From NCBI RefSeq assembly GCF_045348435.1, contig NZ_CP157484.1, positions 5,270,001-5,334,000 on the forward strand: DNA of 64,000 bases. The letters run 5' to 3'. The translations under genes were made by a program, and so were the position numbers. This stretch comes from Alsobacter sp045348435 (GTDB lineage Bacteria; Pseudomonadota; Alphaproteobacteria; Rhizobiales; Beijerinckiaceae). Positions within the stretch are counted from its first letter, which is position 1. Every line of letters begins with the position of its first letter. The notes beneath the pieces are model-generated. The model did not search any database and had not been told where the DNA came from. It saw nothing but the letters and a program-made list of their open reading frames with translations. Below, piece after piece: positions 42,356 to 51,023 of the stretch.

Positions 42356-43759
42356 TCAGCCGTGCAGGCGCACCACCGTCACCGTGCAGGGCGCCTCGGC
42401 GACGACCTGCGACGACACGCTGCCGAGATAGCGCCGCAGCGCCGAGCTCCCCCGCGCCCCGATGACGATGTGGTCGACCTGGTTCTTGCGGGCGTATTCG
42501 ATCAGCGCGGCCGCGGGGTCGACCGCCTCCAGAACGTGGAAGCTGATCGAATCGGTGGGCGCCTTGAGCCCCCGCGCCCAGTCCTGCAGCTCCACGAGCC
42601 GCTGCACATAGGCGTTGCCGCCGTTGCGCGGTGCGGAATCCTCCAGCGACAGCAGCGCCGTCTTCAGCACCGTGACGCAGACGAGCCTGGCGCCCGGCTC
42701 GGCCGCGAAGATCCTCTCCGCGTGGGTGCGCAGGCGCAGCGCCAGCTCGTCGTGCCCGGATTGCAGGTCCACCGCCGCGAGCACGATCGGGGCGGAGTCG
42801 AGCTGGGCCGCGATGCGCGCCTGCGGCCGCGCGGCGCTCCGGCGCGTCGCCAGCCGGCGGCGCAGGACCGTCCAGAAGCCGTCGCGATGCAGCTTGGCGG
42901 CCCGCCAGGTGAGCTCCACCTTCTCGGGGTTCTCCAGCGCGAAGGCGAGCTGCGCGGCGCTGGCGAAGCGGCGGGCCGGGTCCACCGACAGGCAGCGCAG
43001 GATCACGTCCTGCAGCCAGGGCGGGCAATCCGGCGCGATCGCCCGCGGCGGCGTCGGGTCGCGCCAGAACCGGCGCATCATCCCGGCCTTTCCGCTCGGC
43101 TCGCCGAAGGGCTGCTTGCCGGTGACGAGTTCGTACAGGATGCAGCCGAGCGCGAAATGGTCGCTCTTGGGCTCGCTGCGCACGCCCAGCACCTGCTCGG
43201 GCGAGATATAGGGGCTCGTGCCCATCGGGACGTCGGATTCCTCGCCCAGCAGGTCAGGCAGCTCGTCATGCCGGGACAGGCCGAAATCGATGAACACCGC
43301 CTCGCCCGACGGGCGCAGCAGGATGTTGGCGGGCTTCAGGTCCAGGTGGATCACGTGCTGGCGGTGCAGGTCCTGCAGGGCCCGGGCGATCCGGGCGCCG
43401 ATCTCCGCCACGCGGGCGGGGGGAACAGGCGCCGTCCTGGCGATGGCCAGCAGGCTCTCTCCGTCCACCCACTCCATGACCACATAGGGCACATGGGTGA
43501 AGTCGCCGGCGGCGACGAAGCGGGGCGCATGCGGGCCGCTCAGCCGCGGCAGGATCATCTGCTCCAGCTCGAAGCCGACGATCGCCGAGACGTCGTCGCC
43601 GGGCTTCAGCGCCGGGATCTTCATCACCAGCCGGGGCTGCCCTTCGCCCGCGTCGGGGCGGCTCACCCGCCACAGGCTGCTCATCACGGTGCGGTGGACG
43701 CATTCCTCCAGGACGAACCCGTCGATGACGTCGCCGACCTGCTGGCGCAACGGGCCCAT
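42356..43759 (-). CDS. Ser/Thr protein kinase fused to a universal-stress (UspA) domain
   Basis: A 467-residue protein. Residues ~12-275 are a Hanks-type kinase: K47 in LVMKIP, the catalytic loop HLDLKPANILL (D140, K142, N145), IDFGLSR (D158) and SPEQ. The glycine-rich loop is degenerate. Residues ~315-467 are a UspA domain ending in VIGARGSSALRRYLGSVSSQV, close to the G-2x-G-9x-G-S nucleotide motif but one residue shorter. No transmembrane segment is seen. A metallophosphoesterase gene ends 5 bases upstream on the same strand, a possible opposing phosphatase. Confidence 0.93.
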   Translation of the reverse strand: MGPLRQQVGDVIDGFVLEECVHRTVMSSLWRVSRPDAGEGQPRLVMKIPALKPGDDVSAIVGFELEQMILPRLSGPHAPRFVAAGDFTHVPYVVMEWVDGESLLAIARTAPVPPARVAEIGARIARALQDLHRQHVIHLDLKPANILLRPSGEAVFIDFGLSRHDELPDLLGEESDVPMGTSPYISPEQVLGVRSEPKSDHFALGCILYELVTGKQPFGEPSGKAGMMRRFWRDPTPPRAIAPDCPPWLQDVILRCLSVDPARRFASAAQLAFALENPEKVELTWRAAKLHRDGFWTVLRRRLATRRSAARPQARIAAQLDSAPIVLAAVDLQSGHDELALRLRTHAERIFAAEPGARLVCVTVLKTALLSLEDSAPRNGGNAYVQRLVELQDWARGLKAPTDSISFHVLEAVDPAAALIEYARKNQVDHIVIGARGSSALRRYLGSVSSQVVAEAPCTVTVVRLHG

Positions 43760-43764
43760 GCCGG

Positions 43765-44505
43765 TCAGCGCCCTTCCAGCAGGCGCTGGGCGAGGCTCTC
43801 GGGCAGGCCCGCCGCGCGGATCTTGGCCGCCGCCGCCGTGGTGGCGTAAGGGACGCGAACCGAGGTGAACCGCAGCGGCGCGAACTCCAGGAGCCCGTAG
43901 CAGGCGGCCGGATTGTGGTCGCGGGGCTGCCCCACCGAGCCCAGGACGGTGAGCCAGCAGCGCGAGGGCGACAGCGGCACGGGCTTGCCCGGCAGCGGCT
44001 GGAACTCGCCCGCCGGCCGCTGGGGCGACATGTGGTAGAGCATGGGGCAGTGCGTGTGCCCGCAATAGGTGTAGCGCTGGGGCGTGGTGCGCATGCTGCG
44101 CTCCGCCTCGACGGGCGTCAGCACGTAGCCCCAGTCGCCCGGGGCCCAGCCATTGGCGTGCACATAGAGCCGGTCCTCGTCCACGGCCGAGAGGGGCAGC
44201 CCGGCCAGGAAGGCGCCCTGCTGCTCGTCGAGCCGCCCGCGCGTCCACGCCATCGCGGCCTCGGCCACCGGGTTCATGCGGATCTCGGGGTCGCGCACGG
44301 CTGCGTCGTGGTTGCCCTTCAGGGCGATCGCCCCGTGGGCGACGAGGTCGCGGACCTGGTCCACCACCCAGCCCGGGTCGGCGCCGTAGCCCACATAGTC
44401 GCCCAGCAGCACGAAACGCTCCACGCCGCGCCGGCGCGCGTCCGCCAGGCAGGCCTCGAAGGCCTCCCGGTTGCCATGGATGTCGGACATCAAAGCGATC
44501 GACAC
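43765..44505 (-). CDS. Metallophosphoesterase (calcineurin-like)
   Basis: About 246 residues from a GTG start that gives the family N-terminus (SIALMSDIHGNREAF); an ATG 36 bases upstream (44541) would add 12 polar residues. The di-metal motifs are DIHGN, GDYVGYG, GNHD and the final GHTH (YCGHTHCPMLYH). This YfcE/ApaH-like fold hydrolyses phosphoesters; the substrate may be a nucleotide or a phosphoprotein. It precedes the kinase-UspA gene in one transcript, 5 bases apart. Confidence 0.9.
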   Translation of the reverse strand: MSIALMSDIHGNREAFEACLADARRRGVERFVLLGDYVGYGADPGWVVDQVRDLVAHGAIALKGNHDAAVRDPEIRMNPVAEAAMAWTRGRLDEQQGAFLAGLPLSAVDEDRLYVHANGWAPGDWGYVLTPVEAERSMRTTPQRYTYCGHTHCPMLYHMSPQRPAGEFQPLPGKPVPLSPSRCWLTVLGSVGQPRDHNPAACYGLLEFAPLRFTSVRVPYATTAAAAKIRAAGLPESLAQRLLEGR

Positions 44506-44597
44506 GGCGGCTCCGGAACGGTCCTGGTCCGTCCGGCGCATCGGAGCGCAAAACGGAGCCGGCGCCTAGAGCCTTGCAGCTCAGCACATCGGCGGGT

Positions 44598-44816
44598 CTA
44601 AAGGTTGTGCATCCGCGGTTCGTCGGCGGCGCGCTCGGGGCCGGCCTCGGGGCTCTCCACGTCCGGCCCCGCCGACAGGCCGAGCTGCAGCAGCTTGGCG
44701 CGAACCTCGTGCGCCTCCCGGCCCAGCTTCAGGCCGATCACCGAGGCGGGCGCCCGCTCCTCGGCCAGCCGCTTCAGGGCGTGCACGCTCTCCAGCGTCC
44801 AGGATGAATCGTCCAT
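44598..44816 (-). CDS. Small helix-turn-helix-like protein
   Basis: A 72-residue protein beginning MDDSSWTLESVHALKRLAEERAPASVIGLKLGREAHEVRAKLLQLGL. This resembles short SANT/GcrA-like helical DNA-binding folds in alphaproteobacteria, where an acidic start is followed by two helices and a sequence-reading helix. The C-terminal 25 residues are polar and low in structure. The function is unknown. It is divergent from the AI-2E-type membrane protein. Confidence 0.72.
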   Translation of the reverse strand: MDDSSWTLESVHALKRLAEERAPASVIGLKLGREAHEVRAKLLQLGLSAGPDVESPEAGPERAADEPRMHNL

Positions 44817-44922
44817 GTCGGCCTCCCTTGGGTGAACCGCCCGGATGCTGACCTCCCCTTGCGGCGTTCCTGTGTCGGCGCGCTTCGGGGTCGGCGCGCG
44901 GGCGCTCGTGGGGGGACGCCCG

Positions 44923-44948
44923 GGAACCTTGGGCTGGACATCGCTGTT
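44923..44948 (+). promoter_or_regulatory. Possible sigma-EcfG-type promoter of the AI-2E-type gene
   Basis: GGAAC (44923-44927), 17 bases, TGTT (44945-44948): the -35 is exact and the -10 has one mismatch to CGTT. The predicted start of transcription lies about 32 bases before ATG 44987, a spacing like the stronger examples in this region. Confidence 0.4.
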
Positions 44949-44986
44949 CGGTGTTGCGCGCATCGTCCTGCGCCGGCGGAAACATC

Positions 44987-46900
44987 ATGGCCCCCACTCC
45001 CGTCCCGACGAGCTCGGCGACCGACATCCAGCGCACGATGTCGGTCATGCTGGCGATCCTGGTGGCCGTCGTGGTGACGTGCGCCCTCTATTTCGGCCGC
45101 GAGATCCTGATCCCGCTGGCGCTCGCGGTGCTGCTCAGCTTCGTGCTCGCGCCGCTGGTCAGGCTGCTCCAGCGCGTCAAGGTCCCGCGGGCGTTGTCCG
45201 TCATCGGCGTCGTCCTGATGGCGTTCCTGCTGATCGCCGGCCTCGGGACGATCATGGCCAGCCAGGTCACCCGGCTCGCCAGCGACCTGCCGTCCTACGA
45301 GCGGACGATCCGCGACAAGATCAAGAGCATCCGCGGCATGGCGGCCGGCAACGGCACGCTGGAGCGCGCCGCCGACGTGCTGCAGGACCTCGGCAAGGAG
45401 CTGCAGAAGCCCGAGGCGGTGTCCAATCCGGCCCTGAGCCGCGACCAGGCCGACAGCAAGCCCATCCCGGTGGAGCTGCGCGCGCCCGAGTCGAGCGCCT
45501 TCCGGACCATGACCGACCTCATCGGGCCGCTGCTGCACCCGCTGGCCACGACCGGCATCATCATCATCTTCGTGATCTTCATCCTGATGCGGCGCGAGGA
45601 CCTGCGCAATCGCATGATCCGCCTCGCCGGCGCGCAGGACCTGCACCGAACGACCGCCGCCATCGACGACGCGGCGCACCGGCTCAGCCGTTATTTCCTC
45701 GTCCAGCTCGCGCTCAACGCCAGCTTCGGCGTGGTCATCGGGGTGGGGTTGTTCTTCATCGGCGTGCCGAGCCCCGCCCTCTGGGGGATCATCGCCGCGA
45801 TCCTGCGCTTCGTGCCCTATATCGGCGCCGCCATCTCGGCGATCCTGCCGATGGCGCTGGCCGCGGCCGTGGATCCGGGCTGGACCATGTTCCTGTCCGC
45901 CGGGGCGCTGTTCCTCTTCGTCGAACCCATCGTCGGCCATGTCATCGAACCGCTGGTCTATGGCCAGAGCACCGGGCTGTCGCCCGTGGCGGTGGTGACG
46001 GCGGCCACCTTCTGGACATGGCTGTGGGGGCCGATCGGGCTCGTGATGGCGACGCCCCTCACGGTCTGCCTCGTCGTCCTCGGCCGCCACATCGAGCAGT
46101 TCGCCGTCTTCGACGTGATGTTCGGCGACCAGCCCGTGCTGTCGGCGCCCGAGATGTTCTACCAGCGCATGCTGGCCGCCGACCCCACCGAGGCGGTCGA
46201 GCAGGCGGAGACCTGCCTCGAGGAGTCCAGCATGGCGGACTATCTCGACACGGTGGCGCTGCCCGGCATCAGGCTCGGCGCGCAGGACGCCACGCGCGGC
46301 GCCCTGGAGCCCGAGCGCATGGGGGTCGTCCGGGATTCGGTGGCCGAGCTCGTCGAGGACCTGGAGGAGCTGAGCGCCGTCGACGCGGACGCGTCGGCGA
46401 TGCCGGACGCCTGGACCGAGGGCGAGCCGCACGAGCCCATCCGGCCGCGCGTGCTCTGCATCGGCGTGCGCAACCCGCTCGACGAGGCCGCGGCGCAGCT
46501 CTTCCGGCTGCTGGCCACGCGCCGCAACCTGCCCACGCAGGCGTTGGGGCTTGAATCCATGGCCATGGCGAACCTGTTCCGGCTCGACACCCGCGGCGTC
46601 GACGTGATCTGCCTGTCGGTGTTCGAGACGTCCTCGCCCGTCCACATCCGCTACGCCCTGCGCCGGCTCCGGCGCAAGGCGCCGAAGGCGGCCTTCGTGG
46701 TCGGCTATTGGCTGCAGGACAACGGCGAGCACCTGGAGAGCCTGCGCGAGGTGGTGGCGCCCGCCACCCTGGTCACGACGCTGGCCGACGCGGTCGCGGT
46801 CGCCCAGGGCGTGCTGCACGCGCCGACGCCGGAAGCCGCCGCCAAGGCGGACGGCGGGACCGAAGCGCAGCCCGCCCTCAAAGAGGCCCAGAGCGCCTGA
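44987..46900 (+). CDS. AI-2E family membrane protein with a large C-terminal domain
   Basis: A 637-residue protein. Residues ~15-365 are an AI-2E/PerM-type membrane domain: paired N-terminal helices (MLAILVAVVVTCALYFGREI), a central soluble stretch, and the C-terminal helices with FVPYIGAAISAILP and VEPIVGHVIEPLVYG. Residues ~370-637 are not part of the family: an acidic linker and then a Rossmann-like unit (RVLCIGVRNPLDEAAAQLF...GVDVICLSVFE...AAFVVGYW) reminiscent of B12-binding-fold topology but without the DxHxxG motif. Family members transport small molecules or ions; the role here is unknown. Confidence 0.88.
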   Translation: MAPTPVPTSSATDIQRTMSVMLAILVAVVVTCALYFGREILIPLALAVLLSFVLAPLVRLLQRVKVPRALSVIGVVLMAFLLIAGLGTIMASQVTRLASDLPSYERTIRDKIKSIRGMAAGNGTLERAADVLQDLGKELQKPEAVSNPALSRDQADSKPIPVELRAPESSAFRTMTDLIGPLLHPLATTGIIIIFVIFILMRREDLRNRMIRLAGAQDLHRTTAAIDDAAHRLSRYFLVQLALNASFGVVIGVGLFFIGVPSPALWGIIAAILRFVPYIGAAISAILPMALAAAVDPGWTMFLSAGALFLFVEPIVGHVIEPLVYGQSTGLSPVAVVTAATFWTWLWGPIGLVMATPLTVCLVVLGRHIEQFAVFDVMFGDQPVLSAPEMFYQRMLAADPTEAVEQAETCLEESSMADYLDTVALPGIRLGAQDATRGALEPERMGVVRDSVAELVEDLEELSAVDADASAMPDAWTEGEPHEPIRPRVLCIGVRNPLDEAAAQLFRLLATRRNLPTQALGLESMAMANLFRLDTRGVDVICLSVFETSSPVHIRYALRRLRRKAPKAAFVVGYWLQDNGEHLESLREVVAPATLVTTLADAVAVAQGVLHAPTPEAAAKADGGTEAQPALKEAQSA

Positions 46901-46910
46901 CCCGCTGACG

Positions 46911-46945
46911 AAAAAAGGCCCCGGACGCGTCCGGGGCCTCGCTTT
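46911..46945. terminator. Bidirectional Rho-independent terminator
   Basis: GGCCCCGGACG (46917-46927) and CGTCCGGGGCC (46928-46938) are exact complements. An A6 run precedes the stem and TCGCTTT follows it, so the structure can end both the rightward AI-2E gene and the leftward small-protein gene. Confidence 0.85.
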
Positions 46946-46967
46946 CAGAAGTCGGAACCCGAAAAGC

Positions 46968-47195
46968 CTAGAAGTAATGGCGGCGCGGGCCGTGGTGACG
47001 CCAGCCATAATGGTGGCCGCGGTTCCAGCCATGATGGCGCGGGCCATGGGCGCGCCAGCCATAGTGATGGCCATGGCCGCGCCAGCCGTGATGGCCGTAA
47101 GGCCGCGCCTCGGCCGAACCGGCCAGGCTGAGGAACACCGCGACCGCAGCGGCCGCGACCGCCACGGCGGATGACTTAATGGACGGAACTCTCAT
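46968..47195 (-). CDS. Small secreted His/Gly/Arg-rich protein
   Basis: A 75-residue protein with a Sec signal (SSAVAVAAAAVAVFLSLAGSAEARP), then a 45-residue mature part made of near-repeats of GHHYGWR/HHGW. Such a histidine-rich tail could bind metal ions, but no family function is known. A site with one mismatch to the GGAAC-N17-CGTT consensus (47233-47258, minus strand) lies about 31 bases upstream of the predicted transcript start. The gene ends at the bidirectional terminator. Confidence 0.7.
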   Translation of the reverse strand: MRVPSIKSSAVAVAAAAVAVFLSLAGSAEARPYGHHGWRGHGHHYGWRAHGPRHHGWNRGHHYGWRHHGPRRHYF

Positions 47196-47232
47196 GCGCG
47201 TTCTCCGAGGGTGAGGTGAAGATCACCCCGTC

Positions 47233-47258
47233 AACGCGGCCCCGGCCTGAAGTGTTGC
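47233..47258 (-). promoter_or_regulatory. Possible sigma-EcfG-type promoter of the His-rich gene
   Basis: On the minus strand, GCAAC (47258-47254), 17 bases, CGTT (47236-47233): one mismatch to GGAAC-N17-CGTT. Position and spacing to the gene fit the other stress-type promoters nearby. Confidence 0.4.
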
Positions 47259-47348
47259 ATTCGCCGCGCCCCTGACGTTGATCACGCTTAACGGGTCCGG
47301 AGCGCCATGATCCGAGGCGGCGTCTGGGGCCCGAACTTGGGCTCGACC

Positions 47349-47373
47349 GGAACGGACTCGTCCTGACGGCGTT
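47349..47373 (+). promoter_or_regulatory. Sigma-EcfG-type promoter of the Gly-rich secreted protein
   Basis: GGAAC (47349-47353), 16 bases, CGTT (47370-47373), an exact consensus match. The predicted transcript start lies about 39 bases before ATG 47419, leaving room for the AAAGGAGG ribosome site at 47405-47412. Confidence 0.75.
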
Positions 47374-47418
47374 GTCTTCTCAACGGAAGCACTGAATTTT
47401 GTGCAAAGGAGGATGACG

Positions 47419-47808
47419 ATGTCCATGAGCACTTTCGGCAAGCCCCTTCTGACGGCCGCCGCCGCTGCGGCGGCCCTGTTCGGCGTCTCCGCCGCCACCG
47501 TGACCCCGGCCGAGGCCGGCGCCAGCACCGGGACCTGGCGCGCCTATCCGGGCGGCGTCTATCGCGGGGGTTATGGCGGATATGGCGGCGGCGGATATGG
47601 CCGCCACGCCTATGGCGGCGGCCCGCGCTACTATAACCGCCATCGCGGCGGCAACTGGGGCGGCGCGGCTGCGGCCGGCGCCATCGGCGGCCTGGCGCTC
47701 GGCGCGCTGGCGGCCGGCTCGCGCGGCGGCGACTGCTACTGGACCACCCGCGAGGTCTATGACGGCTACGGATACAGCCGCATGCAGCGCGTCCGCGTCT
47801 GCGACTGA
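47419..47808 (+). CDS. Secreted Gly/Tyr-rich small protein
   Basis: A 129-residue protein with a signal peptide (MSMSTFGKPLLTAAAAAAALFGVSAATVTPAEA), a Gly/Tyr-rich segment (YRGGYGGYGGGGYGR), a small-residue hydrophobic stretch (GAAAAAGAIGGLALGALAAG) and a C-terminus with two cysteines in CYWTTREVYDGYGY...RVRVC. It is typical of short envelope proteins of Hyphomicrobiales whose function is unknown. ATG 47419 is 6 bases after GGAGG; ATG 47413 is too close to it. The hairpin at 47839-47860 ends the transcript. Confidence 0.78.
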   Translation: MSMSTFGKPLLTAAAAAAALFGVSAATVTPAEAGASTGTWRAYPGGVYRGGYGGYGGGGYGRHAYGGGPRYYNRHRGGNWGGAAAAGAIGGLALGALAAGSRGGDCYWTTREVYDGYGYSRMQRVRVCD

Positions 47809-47838
47809 CCTTCATCTCCGCACCGCGGAGGCACGGCG

Positions 47839-47860
47839 AACGGCGGCTTCGGCCGCCGTT
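47839..47860 (+). terminator. UUCG-loop hairpin terminator
   Basis: AACGGCGGC (47839-47847), loop TTCG, GCCGCCGTT (47852-47860), followed by TCGCG. A 9-bp stem capped by a stable UUCG tetraloop directly after the Gly-rich gene. Confidence 0.65.
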
Positions 47861-47916
47861 TCGCGTTCCATCGGCGCGCTTGGCGATCCCGAACCCCAGT
47901 ACTATCCTCGGTTGCA

Positions 47917-48942
47917 ATGAACCAGGGAACAGCCATGTCGAGCGCCACGCCGGCCGCCGCCGGCCTTGGCCGCCGAGCAGCGGTCGCGCTGGTCCTGGCG
48001 GGGCTGGCGCTGGGCGCCGGCCCCGCCGCGCAGGCGCGTGAGTTCCGCGCCGCCGACAACCAGGTCGAGACCTACCCCACCGTCCAGGCGCTGCAGTTCA
48101 TGAGCCGCCTCGTGGCGGAGCGCACGCGAGACCGCCACGGCGTCAAGGTCTTCGCCTCCAGCCAGCTCGGCGACGAGAAGGACACCATCGAGCAGACCCG
48201 CGCGGGCGCGATCGACATCAACCGCACCAATGTGGCGCCCCTGGCGGGGCTGGCCGCGCCGCTCTCCGTCCTGGTGCTGCCCTTCCTGTTCCGGTCGGGC
48301 GATCACCTGCGCCGGGTCCTCGACGGTCCGATCGGCGAAGAGCTCCTCGCGTCGCTGGAGCCCTACGGCCTGGTGGGCCTGGCCTTCTACGATTCCGGCG
48401 CCCGGTCCATCTACAACAGCGTGCGCCCCGTCCGCAGCGTGGCCGACATGAAGGGCCTGCGCATCCGGGTGCAGCAGTCCGACATGGCGATCGCCATGAT
48501 CCGGGCGCTCGGCGCCGAACCCGTGCCGTTGCCCTACGGCCAGGTCACGCCGGCTCTCGCCACGCATCTGATCGACGGCGCGGAGAACAACTGGCCCTCC
48601 TACGTGTCCACGACGCATTTCAACCTGGCGCGCTTCATCACCCTCACCGAGCACACCATGGGGCCGGAGGTCCTGGTGATGTCCAAGAAGGCCTGGAGCA
48701 GCCTCGACGCGGCCGACCAGGCCGTGTTCCGGCAGGCGGCGCGCGAGTCGAGCGCCTTCATGCACGAGCTCTGGACGGTCTGGGAGGAGCGCGCCCGCAG
48801 GCAGGCGCTGGACGCCGGAAACTCGGTGGTGGACGACGTCGACAAGGCGGAGTTCCAGGCCGCCACGGCGGGCCTTCTCGACAAGACCCTGGCGGACCCG
48901 GCCCTCAAGAGCCTCGTCGAACGCATCCGGCAGGTCCCATGA
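47917..48942 (+). CDS. TRAP-type (DctP) binding protein in a signalling operon
   Basis: A 341-residue periplasmic binding protein with a Sec signal (GRRAAVALVLAGLALGAGPAAQA) and the DctP core: FASSQLGDEKDTIEQTRAGAIDINRT, SIYNSVRPVRSVADMKGLRIRV (quoted in part), and GAENNWPSYVSTTHF. No TRAP permease is present. The ATG of the next gene, a histidine kinase, overlaps its stop by four bases, so this protein is most likely a periplasmic sensor subunit that reports a ligand to the kinase, not a transport component. The internal ATG 47935 could also serve as start. Confidence 0.92.
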   Translation: MNQGTAMSSATPAAAGLGRRAAVALVLAGLALGAGPAAQAREFRAADNQVETYPTVQALQFMSRLVAERTRDRHGVKVFASSQLGDEKDTIEQTRAGAIDINRTNVAPLAGLAAPLSVLVLPFLFRSGDHLRRVLDGPIGEELLASLEPYGLVGLAFYDSGARSIYNSVRPVRSVADMKGLRIRVQQSDMAIAMIRALGAEPVPLPYGQVTPALATHLIDGAENNWPSYVSTTHFNLARFITLTEHTMGPEVLVMSKKAWSSLDAADQAVFRQAARESSAFMHELWTVWEERARRQALDAGNSVVDDVDKAEFQAATAGLLDKTLADPALKSLVERIRQVP

Positions 48943-51023
48943 CGGTGCAAGCCGACGCGACCGCGCCACGCGCCGCCAACCAGCCCCCGGCGCAGCGCAC
49001 ACGGCTTGAATCCCTCATCCGCCGCCTGCCGATCCGCTGGCGCATCCTGTCCATCGCGGGCATCAACTCCGCCATCGTGGTGGTGCTCGCGGTCGTCATC
49101 TGGGACGGCGCGCAGGTGCTGAACGCCACCTGGAAGCAGCTCGTCCAGGTGCGCCAGTCCGACCGGCTGCTGCTGACCGTCGAGAGCGAGGCGGGCAAGC
49201 TGCAAAGCCTCATCCACCGCTACTTCACCCAGCCCAATCCCGAGGTCCTGACCGAGATCGAGCGCCGCAAGGCGACGCTGACCGAGGCGCTCGGCAGCCA
49301 CGAGGGCGCCGATCCGGCGATCACCCAGCAGGCCAGGGCGCTGACGCTCATCACCGAGCGGCTGCTCGCCGGGTTCGACGCCCTGCGCGACGTGCGCCAT
49401 CAGATCTCGCAGATCTACGAGGACGAGGTGCTGCGCTCGGCCCGCGAGATGGCGGGCCTCTACGCCATCCTGCAGGGCGCCACCGACGGCAAGGGCTCGC
49501 TGGTTCTGCCTGCGCTCGGCAAGTCGCGCGAGGCCTTCTCGGCGACGCTGGTCGCGGCGAACGCCTATTATTTCTCGCTGGCCTACGACTCGGCCGAGGA
49601 GGCGTTCCGCAACATCGCCACCATCGAGAAGACCGTGCCGGTCATGCTCGACCTGGCCGAGACCGACTTCCAGAAGGACGCCCTGCGGGCGCTCGGCGAC
49701 CGAGCCGACAAGCTCGCCCAGGGCCTCGACAAGCTCGCCACCGCGTTCAACCTTCAGGCGCGGCTGCTGCGCGACACCGTCGACCGCAGCGGAGCCGAGA
49801 TGGAGAAGGCCTCGCAGGCGATCTCCCAGCGCACCGCCGAGCGCGAGGCGCAGGCGCAGGGCCGGCTCGACCGGGTGCTGCGCGAGGTGTTCGCCTGGGT
49901 GGGGGTGCTCACCCTGGCGCTGGTCTGCGTCATCGTCGTGCTGGGCACCATCGTGGCCCGCAGCGTCAGCCGGCCGCTGGAGCAGATCGGCGACGCCATG
50001 GGGGCGATCGTGGCGGGCGACCTCACCCGCCGCGTGCGGGGCCTCGGCGCCCGGGACGAGATCGGCGTCATGGCCCGCGCCGTGGAGGTGTTCCGCGCCA
50101 ACGCCATCGCCAAGCAGCGCGCCGAGGCCGATCTCCGGGCCTCCAAGGAAGAGGCCGAGCAGGCGCTCGCCAATCTGCGCGCCACGCAGCAGAGCCTGAT
50201 CGAGGCGGAGAAGCTCGCCGCCCTGGGCGGGCTTGTCGCCGGGGTGGCGCATGAGGTGAACAATCCCGTCGGCATCAGCCTCACGGTCGCGTCGGCGCTG
50301 GCGCAGCGCTGCTCGGCCTTCGAGCAGGACCTCGCCGCCGGCCAGCTCCGGCGCTCGCAGCTCGCCGCCTTCGTGGACCAGAACCGCGACGCCGCCCGGC
50401 AGCTCGTGGCCAACCTGCAGCGCGCCGGCGACCTCATCCAGTCCTTCAAGCAGGTCGCGGTGGACCGCAGCCACGCCGACCGGCGCCGGTTCGACCTGCG
50501 CCTCGCCACCGAGGACATCCTGGCCAGCCTGCGGCCCGGGCTGCGCCTGCGCCGCCTGGCGCTGGACGTCGACATCTCCGACGGCCTCGCCATGGACGGC
50601 GACGCCGGCGCCTACGGGCAGGTGCTGACTAACCTCTTCCTCAACGCCATGACGCACGCCTATCCGGACGGACGCGGCGGGACCATCCGCGTCACCGGCC
50701 GGGCGATGGGCCCCGACAGCGTCCAGGTCCTGTTCTCCGACGACGGCGTCGGCATGCAGGACGACGTTCTGCGCCAGGCCTTCGACCCCTTCTTCACGAC
50801 CCGGCGCGGCCAGGGCGGCACCGGGCTCGGCCTGCACATCGTCTACAACGTCGTGACCCAGAGGCTGGGCGGGCGCATCACGCTCACCTCCCGGGCCGGG
50901 CGGGGCGCGACCTTCCAGCTGACGCTGCCGCGGGTCGCCCCCGGCGAGCCCGTCCGCGACGCCGCCGCTCCCCGCGACACGCTCAACGAGACGCCGGATT
51001 CGAAAGGCGCCCTGCATGGCTGA
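48939..51023 (+). CDS. Membrane histidine kinase with HAMP domain
   Basis: A 694-residue sensor kinase. TM1 ~35-55, a largely helical periplasmic domain of about 260 residues, TM2 ~317-341, HAMP ~341-395, a coiled coil, then a HisKA-type domain with H438 in GVAHEVNNPVG and an ATPase domain (NLFLNAMTHAYPDG, FSDDGVGM, GGTGLGLHIVYNV). The large periplasmic helix bundle could receive the ligand-bound DctP protein encoded just upstream. It overlaps the next gene by 8 bases. The class resembles C4-dicarboxylate sensors (DctB-like) but with a different sensor part. Confidence 0.93.
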   Translation: MTVQADATAPRAANQPPAQRTRLESLIRRLPIRWRILSIAGINSAIVVVLAVVIWDGAQVLNATWKQLVQVRQSDRLLLTVESEAGKLQSLIHRYFTQPNPEVLTEIERRKATLTEALGSHEGADPAITQQARALTLITERLLAGFDALRDVRHQISQIYEDEVLRSAREMAGLYAILQGATDGKGSLVLPALGKSREAFSATLVAANAYYFSLAYDSAEEAFRNIATIEKTVPVMLDLAETDFQKDALRALGDRADKLAQGLDKLATAFNLQARLLRDTVDRSGAEMEKASQAISQRTAEREAQAQGRLDRVLREVFAWVGVLTLALVCVIVVLGTIVARSVSRPLEQIGDAMGAIVAGDLTRRVRGLGARDEIGVMARAVEVFRANAIAKQRAEADLRASKEEAEQALANLRATQQSLIEAEKLAALGGLVAGVAHEVNNPVGISLTVASALAQRCSAFEQDLAAGQLRRSQLAAFVDQNRDAARQLVANLQRAGDLIQSFKQVAVDRSHADRRRFDLRLATEDILASLRPGLRLRRLALDVDISDGLAMDGDAGAYGQVLTNLFLNAMTHAYPDGRGGTIRVTGRAMGPDSVQVLFSDDGVGMQDDVLRQAFDPFFTTRRGQGGTGLGLHIVYNVVTQRLGGRITLTSRAGRGATFQLTLPRVAPGEPVRDAAAPRDTLNETPDSKGALHG

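Noticed and set aside
47839..47873. Possible EcfG-type promoter for the sensor operon (GAAC...CGTT before 47917)
   Set aside because: The spacing is 15 bases with a mismatched -35, and the bases belong to the perfect UUCG-loop hairpin, which is better read as a terminator.
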